Shown piece by piece: positions 42,919 through 51,235 of a stretch of 64,000 bases of DNA. A program made the translations under genes and the position numbers. This DNA comes from Hyphomonas polymorpha PS728 (GTDB lineage: Bacteria > Pseudomonadota > Alphaproteobacteria > Caulobacterales > Hyphomonadaceae), in assembly GCF_000685315.1 (NCBI RefSeq), contig NZ_ARYM01000003.1, positions 1-64,000 of the forward strand, written 5' to 3'. The notes below the pieces were generated by a model. That model was not told the DNA's origin and made no database searches. It saw nothing but the letters and a program-made list of their open reading frames with translations. The number at the start of each line of letters is the position of its first letter. The stretch's first letter is position 1.

Positions 42919-43968
42919 TTGATCTGGCAACGGCATCGGGCCGAGGGGGATACCATAGACACAAGTGACCGGCGCCCTGCGACCATCGTTGATGTCGCCC
43001 GCGAAGCAGGTGTTTCCTTCAAGACGGTGAGCCGCGTTCTGAATGGTGAGCCGAACGTGCGCGGGGAAACGCGCGCGCGGGTCATGGAGGCGGTGGCAAG
43101 GCTTGGCTATCGCACCAACCAGCACGCCCGCAGCCTGCGCGCCGGTCAGAGCCGCCTGATCGGCGTGTTCTATTCAAACCCGTCGCGGAACTATATCGGT
43201 GAAATCCAGATAGGCGCGCTGGAGCGCGGCAATGCCGAAGGCTTCAGCATTGCTTTCGAGCATCTGGAGGAAGGCCCGGATGGCACCATCCCGCCAAGAG
43301 GCGGTGCGGCGCTGGCCGGTGTGGTCCTTACGCCGCCCCTCACCGAAGACCGCGCGCTCATCGACAGCCTGATTGCCTCTGACACACCTTTTGTGCGCCT
43401 CTCCCATACCGAAGCGGAAGGGGAGGTTGGCCACATCACCATGGATGACGAGGCCGCTGCGCGCGAAGTGATGGAGCATCTGTTTGCGCTGGGTCACCGG
43501 CGCATCGGCTTCATTGCCGGCACGCAGAGCCATCCCCAGGCCCAGCTACGCGAAGCCGGTTACCGCGCCAGCCTTGCTACAGCCGGCATTCCGGTTGACG
43601 AGTCCCTCATCGCGCGCGGCACCTTTGATTACGAATCCGGCCTGTGGGCCGCCGCAGAAATTCTCGCGCGCACGCCCCGGCCTACGGCCGTCTTCGCCAG
43701 CAACGACGATATGGCCGCTGCCGTGCTGGCGGTGGCGTTTCGCTCTGGCCTGCGTGTGCCCGAGCAGCTGTCGGTCGTCGGCTTTGACGACACCCCGCTC
43801 GCCTCCATCGTCTATCCGGCGCTGACCACAATCTATCAGCCGAGCCGGGAAATGGCCTCGGTCGCCGTGGGGATGCTGCTGGAGAAACGGGCGTCCGACG
43901 CGCCGCAAAGGGCGTGCCTGCCTTACCGGCTGGTGGTGCGCGAAACCACCGCAGCGCCCGGGGCCTGA
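42919..43968 (+). CDS. LacI family regulator (second)
   Basis: HTH ATIVDVAREAGVSFKTVSRVLNGEP, hinge NQHARSLRAGQS, then the LacI sensor domain (IGVFYSNPSRNYIGEIQIGALERGN, GVVLTPPL, HRRIGFIAGTQSHPQA, AVFASNDDMAAAVL, VVGFDDTPLASIVYP). No in-frame ATG or GTG precedes the HTH: TTG 42919 is the only ordinary start after a stop at 42904. A GAGGGGGA tract lies before an ATA codon at 42955, leaving a rare ATA start possible. Its own operator is not evident. Confidence 0.83.
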   Translation: MIWQRHRAEGDTIDTSDRRPATIVDVAREAGVSFKTVSRVLNGEPNVRGETRARVMEAVARLGYRTNQHARSLRAGQSRLIGVFYSNPSRNYIGEIQIGALERGNAEGFSIAFEHLEEGPDGTIPPRGGAALAGVVLTPPLTEDRALIDSLIASDTPFVRLSHTEAEGEVGHITMDDEAAAREVMEHLFALGHRRIGFIAGTQSHPQAQLREAGYRASLATAGIPVDESLIARGTFDYESGLWAAAEILARTPRPTAVFASNDDMAAAVLAVAFRSGLRVPEQLSVVGFDDTPLASIVYPALTTIYQPSREMASVAVGMLLEKRASDAPQRACLPYRLVVRETTAAPGA

Positions 43969-44013
43969 GCCCCCCATTCCCCGGGCCCCGGCTTTCGTGT
44001 AAGCGCCGTGCCC

Positions 44014-45117
44014 ATGAACAAGCCCATCAGCCAGATCGCGCCCCTCCCGCACATTGCTGCCACCAAACCCTATGTTCCGGGCGGCAAGCTGCATGGCGCC
44101 AAGGGGCCGGTGGCCATGCTCGCCTCCAATGAAAATCCTTTCGGGCCAAGCCCGAAAGCCATCGAGGCGGCCAAGGCCGTTGTCGGCGGGTCGCATGTTT
44201 ACCCCGATCCTGACTATGGCGCGCTGCGTGCTGCGATCGCCGCGGCCAAGGGCATTGGCGATGTCTCCCGTGTCGTCACGGCGGCCGGATCAGACGAGAT
44301 CATCCACCTGCTGACCCAGTGCTATGCCGGGCCGGGGGACGAAGTTCTGTTCACCGAGCATGCTTTCTCGATGTACCGCGTCTCTGCCGGCGCCCACGGG
44401 GCCACCTCCGTCACGGTGCCGGAAACGGACATGACCGCCGGCGTCAACGCCATCCTCGGCGCCGTCAGCCCCCGCACGAAAATCCTGTTCCTCGCCAATC
44501 CGAATAACCCGACCGGCACGATGCTCTCGGTGGACGAGTTGAAAGCGTTGCAGGACGCGCTGCCCCCGCATGTCCTCTTCGTGGTTGACGGGGCCTATTC
44601 GGAATATCTCGGCCCCGAGTATGAAGCGCAGCTGCGAGACCTCGTGGACCGGCGCGACACCACGGTGATGATGCGCACCTTCTCCAAGATCTATGGCCTG
44701 GCCGCCATGCGTCTTGGCTGGGCCTATATGCCCGCCGCCATCGCCGCGATCTACCAGCGCATCCGGGGGCCGTTCAACGTCAACGCCATGGCTGCCGCCG
44801 CTGGCATCGCCTCCGTCGGCGACGAGGATTTCCTCAAGATGTCCCGCGACCACAACACGAAATGGCGCGCCATCATGACCGATGCGCTCAATGCCATGGG
44901 CCTGCCCACGCCGCCCTCGCACGCCAACTTCATCGTCACGGAGTTTGGCTCTGCCGAGCGTGCCGCCGCCGCCAACCAGCACCTCAAGGATAACGACATC
45001 CTCGTTCGCGCCATCAGCGGCTACGGCCTGCCGACCAAGCTGCGTATCTCGGTTGGCAGCGCAGAAGACAATCAGCGCTTCCTGGACGCAATGAACGCCT
45101 TCACCGCGTCACGCTGA
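44014..45117 (+). CDS. hisC: Histidinol-phosphate aminotransferase
   Basis: 367 residues from ATG 44014 (GTG 44008 also in frame). PLP aminotransferase class I/II, HisC branch: MLASNENPFGPSPKA, NPNNPTGTMLSVDEL, FVVDGAYSEYLG, the PLP-Lys segment MMRTFSKIYGLAAMRLGWAY, and an Arg at the C-terminal LRISVGSAEDNQRFLDAM. Makes L-histidinol phosphate in histidine synthesis; HisC-like enzymes can also serve aromatic amino acids. Its 3' end overlaps the convergent panC by 17 bp. Confidence 0.85.
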   Translation: MNKPISQIAPLPHIAATKPYVPGGKLHGAKGPVAMLASNENPFGPSPKAIEAAKAVVGGSHVYPDPDYGALRAAIAAAKGIGDVSRVVTAAGSDEIIHLLTQCYAGPGDEVLFTEHAFSMYRVSAGAHGATSVTVPETDMTAGVNAILGAVSPRTKILFLANPNNPTGTMLSVDELKALQDALPPHVLFVVDGAYSEYLGPEYEAQLRDLVDRRDTTVMMRTFSKIYGLAAMRLGWAYMPAAIAAIYQRIRGPFNVNAMAAAAGIASVGDEDFLKMSRDHNTKWRAIMTDALNAMGLPTPPSHANFIVTEFGSAERAAAANQHLKDNDILVRAISGYGLPTKLRISVGSAEDNQRFLDAMNAFTASR

Positions 45118-45982
45118 TATTGTCGATCAGGCGCGTCTTGCCCAGCCAGGCCGCTGCCAGCAGGCGTACAACTGCGCCTTCCTTCATCGGCTCATCGGCA
45201 GGAAGCGCCTGCAGCGTCGCCGGGTCCACCAGCGTCACATAATCGATCTTCCGGAAACCGGCGGTGACAATATGGCCTTCGGCTTCCTTCAAGGCTTCTG
45301 AGGGCAGGGCGCCGAGCGCCAGGCGGACGGAGGCCCGGTGCATCGCGGCAAAGATCGCGCCGGCGGCGCGCCGTTCCTCAGGGGAAAGATACAGATTGCG
45401 GGATGACTGGGCGAGGCCATCGGCATCGCGCTTTGTCTCGCCGCCGATGATCTCGATAGGGAAGCCAAGATCACGCACCATCCGGCGGATCACCTGCAGC
45501 TGCTGGTAATCTTTCTCCCCGAACACGGCCACATCCGGCTGCGCGTGCAGGAAAAGGCGCGCCACCACCGTGGCCACCCCGTAGAAGAAATGCGGCCGGT
45601 AAATCCCGTCCAGAAGGTCCGAAAGCGATTCGACGCGCACATTCGTCACCGAGCCTTCGGGATACATTTCTGCAACACTGGGCAGATAAACGGCCGTGCA
45701 GTTAACGCTCGCCAGCTTGGCAATATCCTCGGCCTCGCGGCGCGGATAGGTGTCGAAATCCTCGCCTGGGGCGAACTGCGCCGGGTTGACGAAAATGCTC
45801 GCTACCGTGCGCGTCACCTTTTCCTTAGCCTTTTCAATGAGCGACAGATGCCCCTCATGCAGGGCGCCCATGGTGGGCACGAAACCAACGGTTTCGCCCG
45901 CCTGTTTCCATGCCCTGACGCGCGCCTGCAGCTCGCTGCGTGTGCGGATGATCTCTACCGAGTTTTCTTTCGTGGAATTCAC
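45101..45982 (-). CDS. panC: Pantoate--beta-alanine ligase
   Basis: 293 residues from GTG 45982; the open frame begins at TTG 46003 without a ribosome site. Canonical PanC: FVPTMGALHEGHLSLIEKA (HIGH-type nucleotide motif), SIFVNPAQFAPGEDFDTYPR, VATVVARLFLHAQPDVAVFGEKDYQQLQVIRRM, and RDADGLAQSSRNLYLSPEER. Joins pantoate and beta-alanine with ATP in coenzyme A synthesis. Divergent from the mipZ unit with a CtrA box between. Confidence 0.93.
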   Translation of the reverse strand: MNSTKENSVEIIRTRSELQARVRAWKQAGETVGFVPTMGALHEGHLSLIEKAKEKVTRTVASIFVNPAQFAPGEDFDTYPRREAEDIAKLASVNCTAVYLPSVAEMYPEGSVTNVRVESLSDLLDGIYRPHFFYGVATVVARLFLHAQPDVAVFGEKDYQQLQVIRRMVRDLGFPIEIIGGETKRDADGLAQSSRNLYLSPEERRAAGAIFAAMHRASVRLALGALPSEALKEAEGHIVTAGFRKIDYVTLVDPATLQALPADEPMKEGAVVRLLAAAWLGKTRLIDNISVTR

Positions 45983-46009
45983 TTTCCAGATGCCCTGCTT
46001 CAAGATGAA

Positions 46010-46026
46010 GTTAATGCGTTGTTAAC
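46010..46026. promoter_or_regulatory. Perfect CtrA-type binding site
   Basis: GTTAATGCGTTGTTAAC contains TTAA-N7-TTAA, the full CtrA consensus, and is symmetric at its ends (GTTAA/TTAAC). It lies 23 bp before the small gene at 46050 that leads into mipZ, and 27 bp before panC. Site type from the Caulobacter literature; function here inferred. Confidence 0.72.
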
Positions 46027-46049
46027 CCATACGCGGGAATTTTACAGAC

Positions 46050-46526
46050 ATGACCCAGCGCATCGTAACCACTCTCCGCTCGCTCGCACTTCTCGGTGCT
46101 GTTTCGCTTGGCCTTCGCAAGGGAAACATCGCAGAAAGGCACCCCGAACCCATTCTGGGCAGCCTGCGCCCGGATGACGAGAACGATGCCTGGATGTTCG
46201 AGAGGTCTGAGACCAACCTTGCCTCCGGTGCCTACATGCTGGAGCAGGAGTATTCCCGCGTCTCCGGTGCTCTTTCGGCGCTTCGCGGTGTGCTGTCCAG
46301 CCTCGCTCGCGTTCCCGAAGCTGCCGAAATGGCTTACAGCGCCCCGGCCGATGCTCCGCTCGCCATCGATCCAATGCTCTTCGACGAAGAGCGTGCGGCG
46401 ATCCCGGTGCTCACCAACGTTGTTCCTTTCGAGGACGACGACCTCTTTGTCGAACATACATTCGCTCTGCCGCGGACCGGTGCCAGCCATGGGCTGCCCG
46501 TCGAAGTCCTGCAGCGCGTAGCCTAA
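46050..46526 (+). CDS. Hypothetical protein upstream of mipZ
   Basis: 158 residues. The N-terminus has a hydrophobic stretch (LRSLALLGAVSLGL) that could be a weak membrane anchor, then a mainly acidic, helical body (SRVSGALSALRGVLSSLA, LFVEHTFALPRTG). No family recognised. It is preceded by a perfect CtrA box and followed 60 bp later by mipZ in the same direction, so a cell-cycle link is plausible. Confidence 0.65.
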   Translation: MTQRIVTTLRSLALLGAVSLGLRKGNIAERHPEPILGSLRPDDENDAWMFERSETNLASGAYMLEQEYSRVSGALSALRGVLSSLARVPEAAEMAYSAPADAPLAIDPMLFDEERAAIPVLTNVVPFEDDDLFVEHTFALPRTGASHGLPVEVLQRVA

Positions 46527-46547
46527 GCACGCCTGACGTACGTTTGA

Positions 46548-46565
46548 CCGGCGGATATCCGCCGG
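46548..46565. repeat. Perfect 18-bp palindrome before mipZ
   Basis: CCGGCGGATATCCGCCGG is fully self-complementary and ends 21 bp before the mipZ ATG, overlapping the likely 5' end or ribosome region (GGAGGAG follows). Operator, hairpin or both. Confidence 0.55.
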
Positions 46566-46586
46566 AGGAGTTGTGGAGTTCCCCGG

Positions 46587-47474
46587 ATGCCCGCCGACGG
46601 CGTCGCTCATATCAGTCGCGTTCCGGGTATGGGTCTTGAGGCTCCTGCGCGGGACGCGCGTGTCATTGTGATTGGCAATGAGAAAGGCGGGGCGGGCAAG
46701 TCCACCGTCTCCATCCACCTGTCCATCTCCCTGCTGCGCACCGGCAAGAAGGTCGGCGTCATCGATCTCGATGTCCGCCAGCGCTCGCTCACCCGCTATC
46801 TCGAAAACCGCGTCCGCTGGGCCCAGAACACCGGCGCCACACTCGTCATGCCGGAAATCGTCCGCGTCGAGGCCAGCCAGGAGCGCGACCTTGACCGCGC
46901 CGAGGCCGAGGAGCGCGAACGCTTCGAATTCGGCCTCGCCCGCCTGAAACAGACCTGCGACTTCATCCTGATCGACGCGCCGGGCGGCGACACCTTCCTC
47001 TCCCGCATCGCCCATCGCAGCGCCGATACGCTGATCACGCCCCTCAACGACAGCTTCGTCGATTTTGACCTGCTGGGCGACGTGAACCCGCAGACGCTCG
47101 AGGTCCTGCGCCCCAGCTTCTATTCCGAAATGGTGTGGGACTGCCGCAAGCGCAAAGCCCAGACCAGCCGCCGCCCGATTGATTGGGTAGTGATGCGTAA
47201 CCGGATGTCGCCGCTGGCGGCCCGCAACAAGGAACGCGTCGGCGGCGCGCTGGAAAACCTCTCCAAGCGCATCGGCTTCCGTCTCGCGCCGGGCCTCTCC
47301 GAGCGCGTGATCTACCGTGAGCTTTTCCCGGCCGGTCTCACGCTTTTGGACCTCACAGAAGCTGGCTCCAACGTCGCCTTCACGATGAGCCACAAGGCCG
47401 CCCGCCAGGAATTGCGCGATCTCGTCATCGTGCTTCAGCTGCCCGAACTCGCCGGCGCCAGCATCGACTTCTGA
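46587..47474 (+). CDS. mipZ: MipZ division-plane ATPase
   Basis: 295 residues. ParA/MinD ATPase with deviant Walker A GNEKGGAGKST (30-40), VIDLDVRQRSLTRYLENR, the switch region LIDAPGGDTFLSRIAHRSADTLITPLNDSFVDFDLLG, and VVMRNRMSPLAARNKERVGGAL. The DSFVDFDLLG and RNRMSP segments are MipZ signatures. It forms a gradient from ParB at the poles and inhibits FtsZ polymerisation away from midcell. An ATG at 46629 would trim the N-terminus by 14 residues. Confidence 0.95.
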   Translation: MPADGVAHISRVPGMGLEAPARDARVIVIGNEKGGAGKSTVSIHLSISLLRTGKKVGVIDLDVRQRSLTRYLENRVRWAQNTGATLVMPEIVRVEASQERDLDRAEAEERERFEFGLARLKQTCDFILIDAPGGDTFLSRIAHRSADTLITPLNDSFVDFDLLGDVNPQTLEVLRPSFYSEMVWDCRKRKAQTSRRPIDWVVMRNRMSPLAARNKERVGGALENLSKRIGFRLAPGLSERVIYRELFPAGLTLLDLTEAGSNVAFTMSHKAARQELRDLVIVLQLPELAGASIDF

Positions 47475-47578
47475 CGGTCTCCCCGCGTCACGCTTGCGAC
47501 TTATCCACAGCTGGCCTACCCAAACCGGAATAATCGGACCCGCCAGAAGGCCGGGCCAAATCCTTTTGGGGGAAACCA

Positions 47579-48721
47579 ATGAGCCAGACCGAAATCCACG
47601 GGCATGTGGAGCCGCGCTTCGCCGCCGTCCGGGATGCTTTCGCGCAGAACTTCACCAATGGCGCCGAGAACGGCGCCGCCTTCTGCATGACGCTGGAAGG
47701 CAAGCCTGTGGTAGACATCTGGGGCGGCTATGCGGACGAAGCCCAAACCAGGCCCTGGCAGAAGGACACGATCGTCAACGTCTACTCGACCACCAAGACG
47801 ATGACCGCGCTCACCGCGCTTTACCTGGCGGACAAGGGCGCGCTGAAGTTTGAAGACCCCGTCGCGAAATACTGGCCCGAATTTGCCGCCGCCGGAAAGG
47901 CAGATGTCACCGTCGCCCATCTGATGAGCCACTCGGCCGGCCTCTCGGGCTGGAAAGAGCCGCTGGTGCGCGAAGACCTCTACGACTGGGAAAAGGCCAC
48001 CAGCCTCCTGGCTGCGCAGGCCCCTTACTGGACGCCCGGCACCGCGCCCGGCTATCACGCCATGACGCAGGGCTATCTCGTCGGCGAAGTCATCCGCCGC
48101 GTGGCGGGCGAAACGGTCGGCACCGTTTTCCGCAAGGAAATCGCCGAACCTCTCGGCGCGGACTTCCATATCGGCCTTCCGGCTACGGAGGATCACCGCG
48201 TCGCCGATCTCACGCCTCCGCCAGCCTCCGGCACGTTGGGGCAAGGCACGGCAGATCCGCTCATCGCCAACATGGCCAGCAACCCGCCGATCAACCCGCT
48301 GGACACGCGCACCCGCGCCTGGCGCGCCGCCGAAATCCCCGCCGCCGGCGGCACGGGCAACGCCCGCTCGGTCGCCCTCGTCCACACCATCCTCGCCAAT
48401 GGCGGCTTTGCGGGAGGCAAGCAGATCATGTCCGAAGCCGGATGCCGCAAGGCGCTGGAACTCCAGATCGAAGGCAATGACAAGATCCTCGGCATCCCGG
48501 TGCGTTACGGCCTCGGCTTTGGCCTGCCCGGCGGGGTCGCGAATTTCCCCAACCCCAACACCATCTTCTGGGGCGGCTATGGCGGCTCCCTCGCCGTCAT
48601 CGACATGGACCAACACGCCACCTACGCCTACGTGATGAACAAGATGGCCCCCACCACCACCGGCGACCTGCGCGCCTTCGGCATGCTGATGGCCGCCTGG
48701 CAGGTGTTCATGACGGGGTGA
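47579..48721 (+). CDS. Beta-lactamase-fold serine hydrolase (EstB-like)
   Basis: 380 residues, no signal peptide. Class C beta-lactamase fold: nucleophile motif YSTTKTMTALTALYLAD (SxxK as STTK), the Tyr motif YHAMTQGYLVGEVIRR, and the late WGGYGGSLAVIDMD in place of KTG, as in EstB-type esterases. Acts on ester or lactone rather than on beta-lactams, by analogy. The start follows a GGGGGA ribosome site. Confidence 0.87.
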   Translation: MSQTEIHGHVEPRFAAVRDAFAQNFTNGAENGAAFCMTLEGKPVVDIWGGYADEAQTRPWQKDTIVNVYSTTKTMTALTALYLADKGALKFEDPVAKYWPEFAAAGKADVTVAHLMSHSAGLSGWKEPLVREDLYDWEKATSLLAAQAPYWTPGTAPGYHAMTQGYLVGEVIRRVAGETVGTVFRKEIAEPLGADFHIGLPATEDHRVADLTPPPASGTLGQGTADPLIANMASNPPINPLDTRTRAWRAAEIPAAGGTGNARSVALVHTILANGGFAGGKQIMSEAGCRKALELQIEGNDKILGIPVRYGLGFGLPGGVANFPNPNTIFWGGYGGSLAVIDMDQHATYAYVMNKMAPTTTGDLRAFGMLMAAWQVFMTG

Positions 48722-48761
48722 GGTGCGCGGTTGGAACTTCCGGAACAAACGCCAACGCGCA

Positions 48762-48899
48762 GCCCTCACCTCCCACGCCCTTCGGGCGCGGGCCCCTCCT
48801 CTCCCAGAGGGAGAGGGGTTAAGGGGAGCGCAACGCCAAACCCCTCTCCCGCGAAGTGGGAGAGGAGGGGCCCATCGCAAAGCGATAGGAGGTGAGGGC
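48762..48899. repeat. Nested inverted-repeat element
   Basis: The 303-bp gap between the serine hydrolase and tgt is filled by a hairpin with three matched arm pairs: GCCCTCACCTCC (48762) with GGAGGTGAGGGC (48888); GGGCCCCTCCTCTCCC (48790) with its complement (48858); GAGAGGGGTT (48811) with AACCCCTCTC (48839). A TGAGCGAAGTCGAAAGA tract follows at ~48921. This is typical of small dispersed intergenic elements in this class of bacteria; the family name is not determined. Confidence 0.8.
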
Positions 48900-49024
48900 A
48901 GCACCCTCCAGAAGCTCATCTTGAGCGAAGTCGAAAGATAGAGCGGGCTTGCTCCCTCTCCCCCAAACCTGCCGCGCAGCCTCCCCACTTGGCTTCCCGC
49001 CCCCGCGCGCCTATACGCCCGCCC

Positions 49025-50164
49025 ATGACCACGTTCCCCTTTGAAATCAGCGTCCGCGAGGGCAAGGCGCGCACCGGGCGCCTGAAAACCCCGCGCGGCG
49101 ACATCCGCACGCCCGCCTTCATGCCCGTCGGCACCGCTGGCACGGTCAAGGCGCTCTATATGGATCAGGTCAAAGGCGCAGGGGCCGACATCATCCTCGG
49201 GAACACCTACCACCTGATGCTCCGCCCCGGCGCCGAGCGTGTGAAAAGCTTGGGCGGCCTGCACAAATTCTCCGGCTGGCGCGGTCCGATGCTGACCGAC
49301 TCCGGTGGCTTCCAGGTCTGGAGCCTCGCCCAGCTCCGCAAGATGGACGGCGACGGCGTCACCTTCCAGAGCCATATCGACGGCTCCACCCACCGGCTCA
49401 CCCCCGCCCGCTCCATCGAGATCCAGGCAGACCTCCTCGGCGCTGATATCTCCATGCAGCTTGATGAGTGCACGAATTTTCCGTGTACGCATGAAGAAGC
49501 CGCTCGCAGCCTTGAGCTTTCCCTCCGCTGGGGCGAGCGCAGCCTCGACGCCTTCGGTGCCCGCGACAGCCAAACCCTCTTCGGCATCATCCAGGGCTCA
49601 AACTTCCCGGACCTGCGCGAACGCTCTGCCAAAGGCGTTGCGGCTCAGGGCTTCGGCGGCATCGCGCTGGGCGGCCTCGCCGTCGGCGAAGGCCACGCCC
49701 AGATGTGCGCCACCATCGACATGACCGTGCCGCATCTTCCCGATCACATGCCCCGCTATGTCATGGGCGTCGGCAAACCCATCGACCTCGTGGAAAGCGT
49801 TGCCCGTGGCATCGACATGTTCGACTGCGTACTGCCCACCCGCTCCGGCCGCCACGGCCAAGCCTGGACCTGGGATGGCCCGCTCAACCTCAACAACGCC
49901 AAATTCGCCGAAGACATGGGGCCCCTCGACGAAGCCGTCGATTGCCCGGCGAGCCGCGATTACACCCGCGCCTATCTCCACCACCTCTTCAAGGCCGGCG
50001 AATATCTCGGCCCCATGCTGCTCTCCTGGCACAACACCGCCTTCTTCCAGGCGCTGATGGCAGAGATGCGCGCGGCCATCGCCGAGGGCCGCTTCGAAGC
50101 CTTGCGCGCAGAGCTCAGCGCCCGCTGGGAAAGCACAAAGTCAAAACCGAAAGCGGAGGGTTAG
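49025..50164 (+). CDS. tgt: tRNA-guanine transglycosylase (queuine tRNA-ribosyltransferase)
   Basis: 379 residues from ATG 49025 (frame opens at 48989). TGT family: TPAFMPVGTAGTVKAL, GNTYHLMLRPG, MLTDSGGFQVWSL (catalytic Asp region), QLDECTNFP, LFGIIQGSNFPDLRERSA, GVGKPIDLVESVARGIDMFDCVLPTRSGRHGQAWTWDG with zinc-binding Cys and His residues toward the end. Swaps guanine 34 for preQ1 in GUN-anticodon tRNAs. Confidence 0.95.
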   Translation: MTTFPFEISVREGKARTGRLKTPRGDIRTPAFMPVGTAGTVKALYMDQVKGAGADIILGNTYHLMLRPGAERVKSLGGLHKFSGWRGPMLTDSGGFQVWSLAQLRKMDGDGVTFQSHIDGSTHRLTPARSIEIQADLLGADISMQLDECTNFPCTHEEAARSLELSLRWGERSLDAFGARDSQTLFGIIQGSNFPDLRERSAKGVAAQGFGGIALGGLAVGEGHAQMCATIDMTVPHLPDHMPRYVMGVGKPIDLVESVARGIDMFDCVLPTRSGRHGQAWTWDGPLNLNNAKFAEDMGPLDEAVDCPASRDYTRAYLHHLFKAGEYLGPMLLSWHNTAFFQALMAEMRAAIAEGRFEALRAELSARWESTKSKPKAEG

Positions 50165-50184
50165 GGGAAGCCCATTGGCGCCCC

Positions 50185-50796
50185 CTACTTGTACTGAATC
50201 TTGCTGTCTTTCTCGAGCAGCTGCAGCGCGCCGAAATCCGGCTGCGCTGGCGGCGGGCAGCCCAGCGCCTGGCCATAGCCCTTCAGATAGGCCCGCCGCT
50301 GCGCGCCGATCTTGAAGGCCTGATTGTATTTCTTCTCATGGCTCTGCGCCCCGGTTGCCTGGCGCAGCAGGCCCCGGAAGGGGATCCACCCGGTCGATAC
50401 ATTGCGCACCGTATCCAGTGCGGCATCGGCCGCCTCATCGGCCAGGATCTCGCTGTTCAGCCGCGCGTCCGGCGCGCCGCTGTCCCAATCCCGGCCCAGC
50501 ACGGCGTCCAGTTCGATGATGTCCATGGCGATTCCGGCGCAGGTCATTTCTTCTTCCGGGCCATAGGGTGAGGCCATGCCCGCCAGAAGCTGTGGAATTT
50601 CGCGGCGGCGCAGGTTGAAGTCATCCAGCGGGGCGGAGGCGGCTCCCGCAAGACCATCGCGGGTCTGGCTGGCAGCATCCCCGGCGGCGGTGCTGAGGGT
50701 GCGGCTCATCGAGCCGCTTTCGGAGGTATTTTGCGCCCCGCTCGCGCAGGCGGAGAGCATCAGGGCGGCCAGAAAAGGCAGTGCAATGTGTCGCAT
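50185..50796 (-). CDS. Hypothetical lipoprotein
   Basis: 203 residues from ATG 50796 (frame opens 10 codons earlier). Signal with lipobox LSAC (MRHIALPFLAALMLSACASG). Body has an alpha-helical pattern (LRRREIPQLLAGMASPYG, NQAFKIGAQRRAYLKGYGQALGCPP) and three Cys-containing segments. No known family recognised. Converges on tgt. Confidence 0.75.
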   Translation of the reverse strand: MRHIALPFLAALMLSACASGAQNTSESGSMSRTLSTAAGDAASQTRDGLAGAASAPLDDFNLRRREIPQLLAGMASPYGPEEEMTCAGIAMDIIELDAVLGRDWDSGAPDARLNSEILADEAADAALDTVRNVSTGWIPFRGLLRQATGAQSHEKKYNQAFKIGAQRRAYLKGYGQALGCPPPAQPDFGALQLLEKDSKIQYK

Positions 50797-50852
50797 CCGG
50801 CAATCAGATGTGAAAAATATGGCCACATCAAGCCTCTGCGTGCAGGGAAGTG

Positions 50853-50881
50853 TTGACCGGCCCCGACTCCCGGCCTAAATG
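50853..50881 (+). promoter_or_regulatory. Sigma70-like promoter for tRNA-Lys
   Basis: TTGACC (50853), 17 bp, TAAATG (50876), with the tRNA starting 30 bp after the -10 box. Good spacing; the -10 box is only fair. Confidence 0.5.
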
Positions 50882-50910
50882 GCCGCTTCGGTCTTTCGAG
50901 GCCGTCGGTC

Positions 50911-50986
50911 GTGCCCATAGCTCAGCTGGTAGAGCAACTGACTTTTAATCAGTAGGTCACAGGTTCGAACCCTGTTGGGCACACCA
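50911..50986 (+). tRNA. tRNA-Lys (anticodon UUU)
   Basis: 76 nt with all arms: acceptor GTGCCCA / TGGGCAC, D arm with AGCTCAGCTGGTAGAGC, anticodon stem ACTGA / TCAGT around CTTTTAA (anticodon TTT at 50944-50946), T arm ACAGG-TTCGAAC-CCTGT, and encoded CCA. No integrase or duplicated 3' end nearby, so no sign of use as an integration site. Confidence 0.97.
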
Positions 50987-51235
50987 TCTTCTCCAGAAAT
51001 TCAAGGCTTTGATCGGCGCAAAGACGCGCGCCGGAAATCTCCCCTTGCGGTGAGCAAGCTTGCGCGTGATCGCCTCACAATGGGTTGAGCAGTGAGGTTA
51101 ATCCCGGTCTGCCGGTTGTCAGCCAGGGGAATCCCTGTTCCCTTACCGCACCCGCCGCCGCCAACCGGCGCCCTGATGACGCGGTCTCAACTGGCCTTGC
51201 CCGTCGCGTCGCCCCAGAGAAAGGATCGCCCCGAC

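Noticed and set aside
42919-45117. Second LacI regulator and hisC as one sugar operon
   Set aside because: hisC has canonical HisC motifs and a biosynthetic role, and no sugar gene follows; adjacency alone is not evidence of a shared pathway.
48762-48899. CRISPR-like array
   Set aside because: The repeats are inverted and nested, not direct repeats with unique spacers of even length; no cas gene in the window.
47516-49573. Minus-strand open frame of 685 codons across the serine hydrolase and tgt
   Set aside because: It crosses two real genes and the inverted-repeat block, with no motif or ribosome site.
50911-50986. tRNA-Lys as an integration site of a genomic island
   Set aside because: No integrase, no repeated tRNA 3' end and no composition change on either side.
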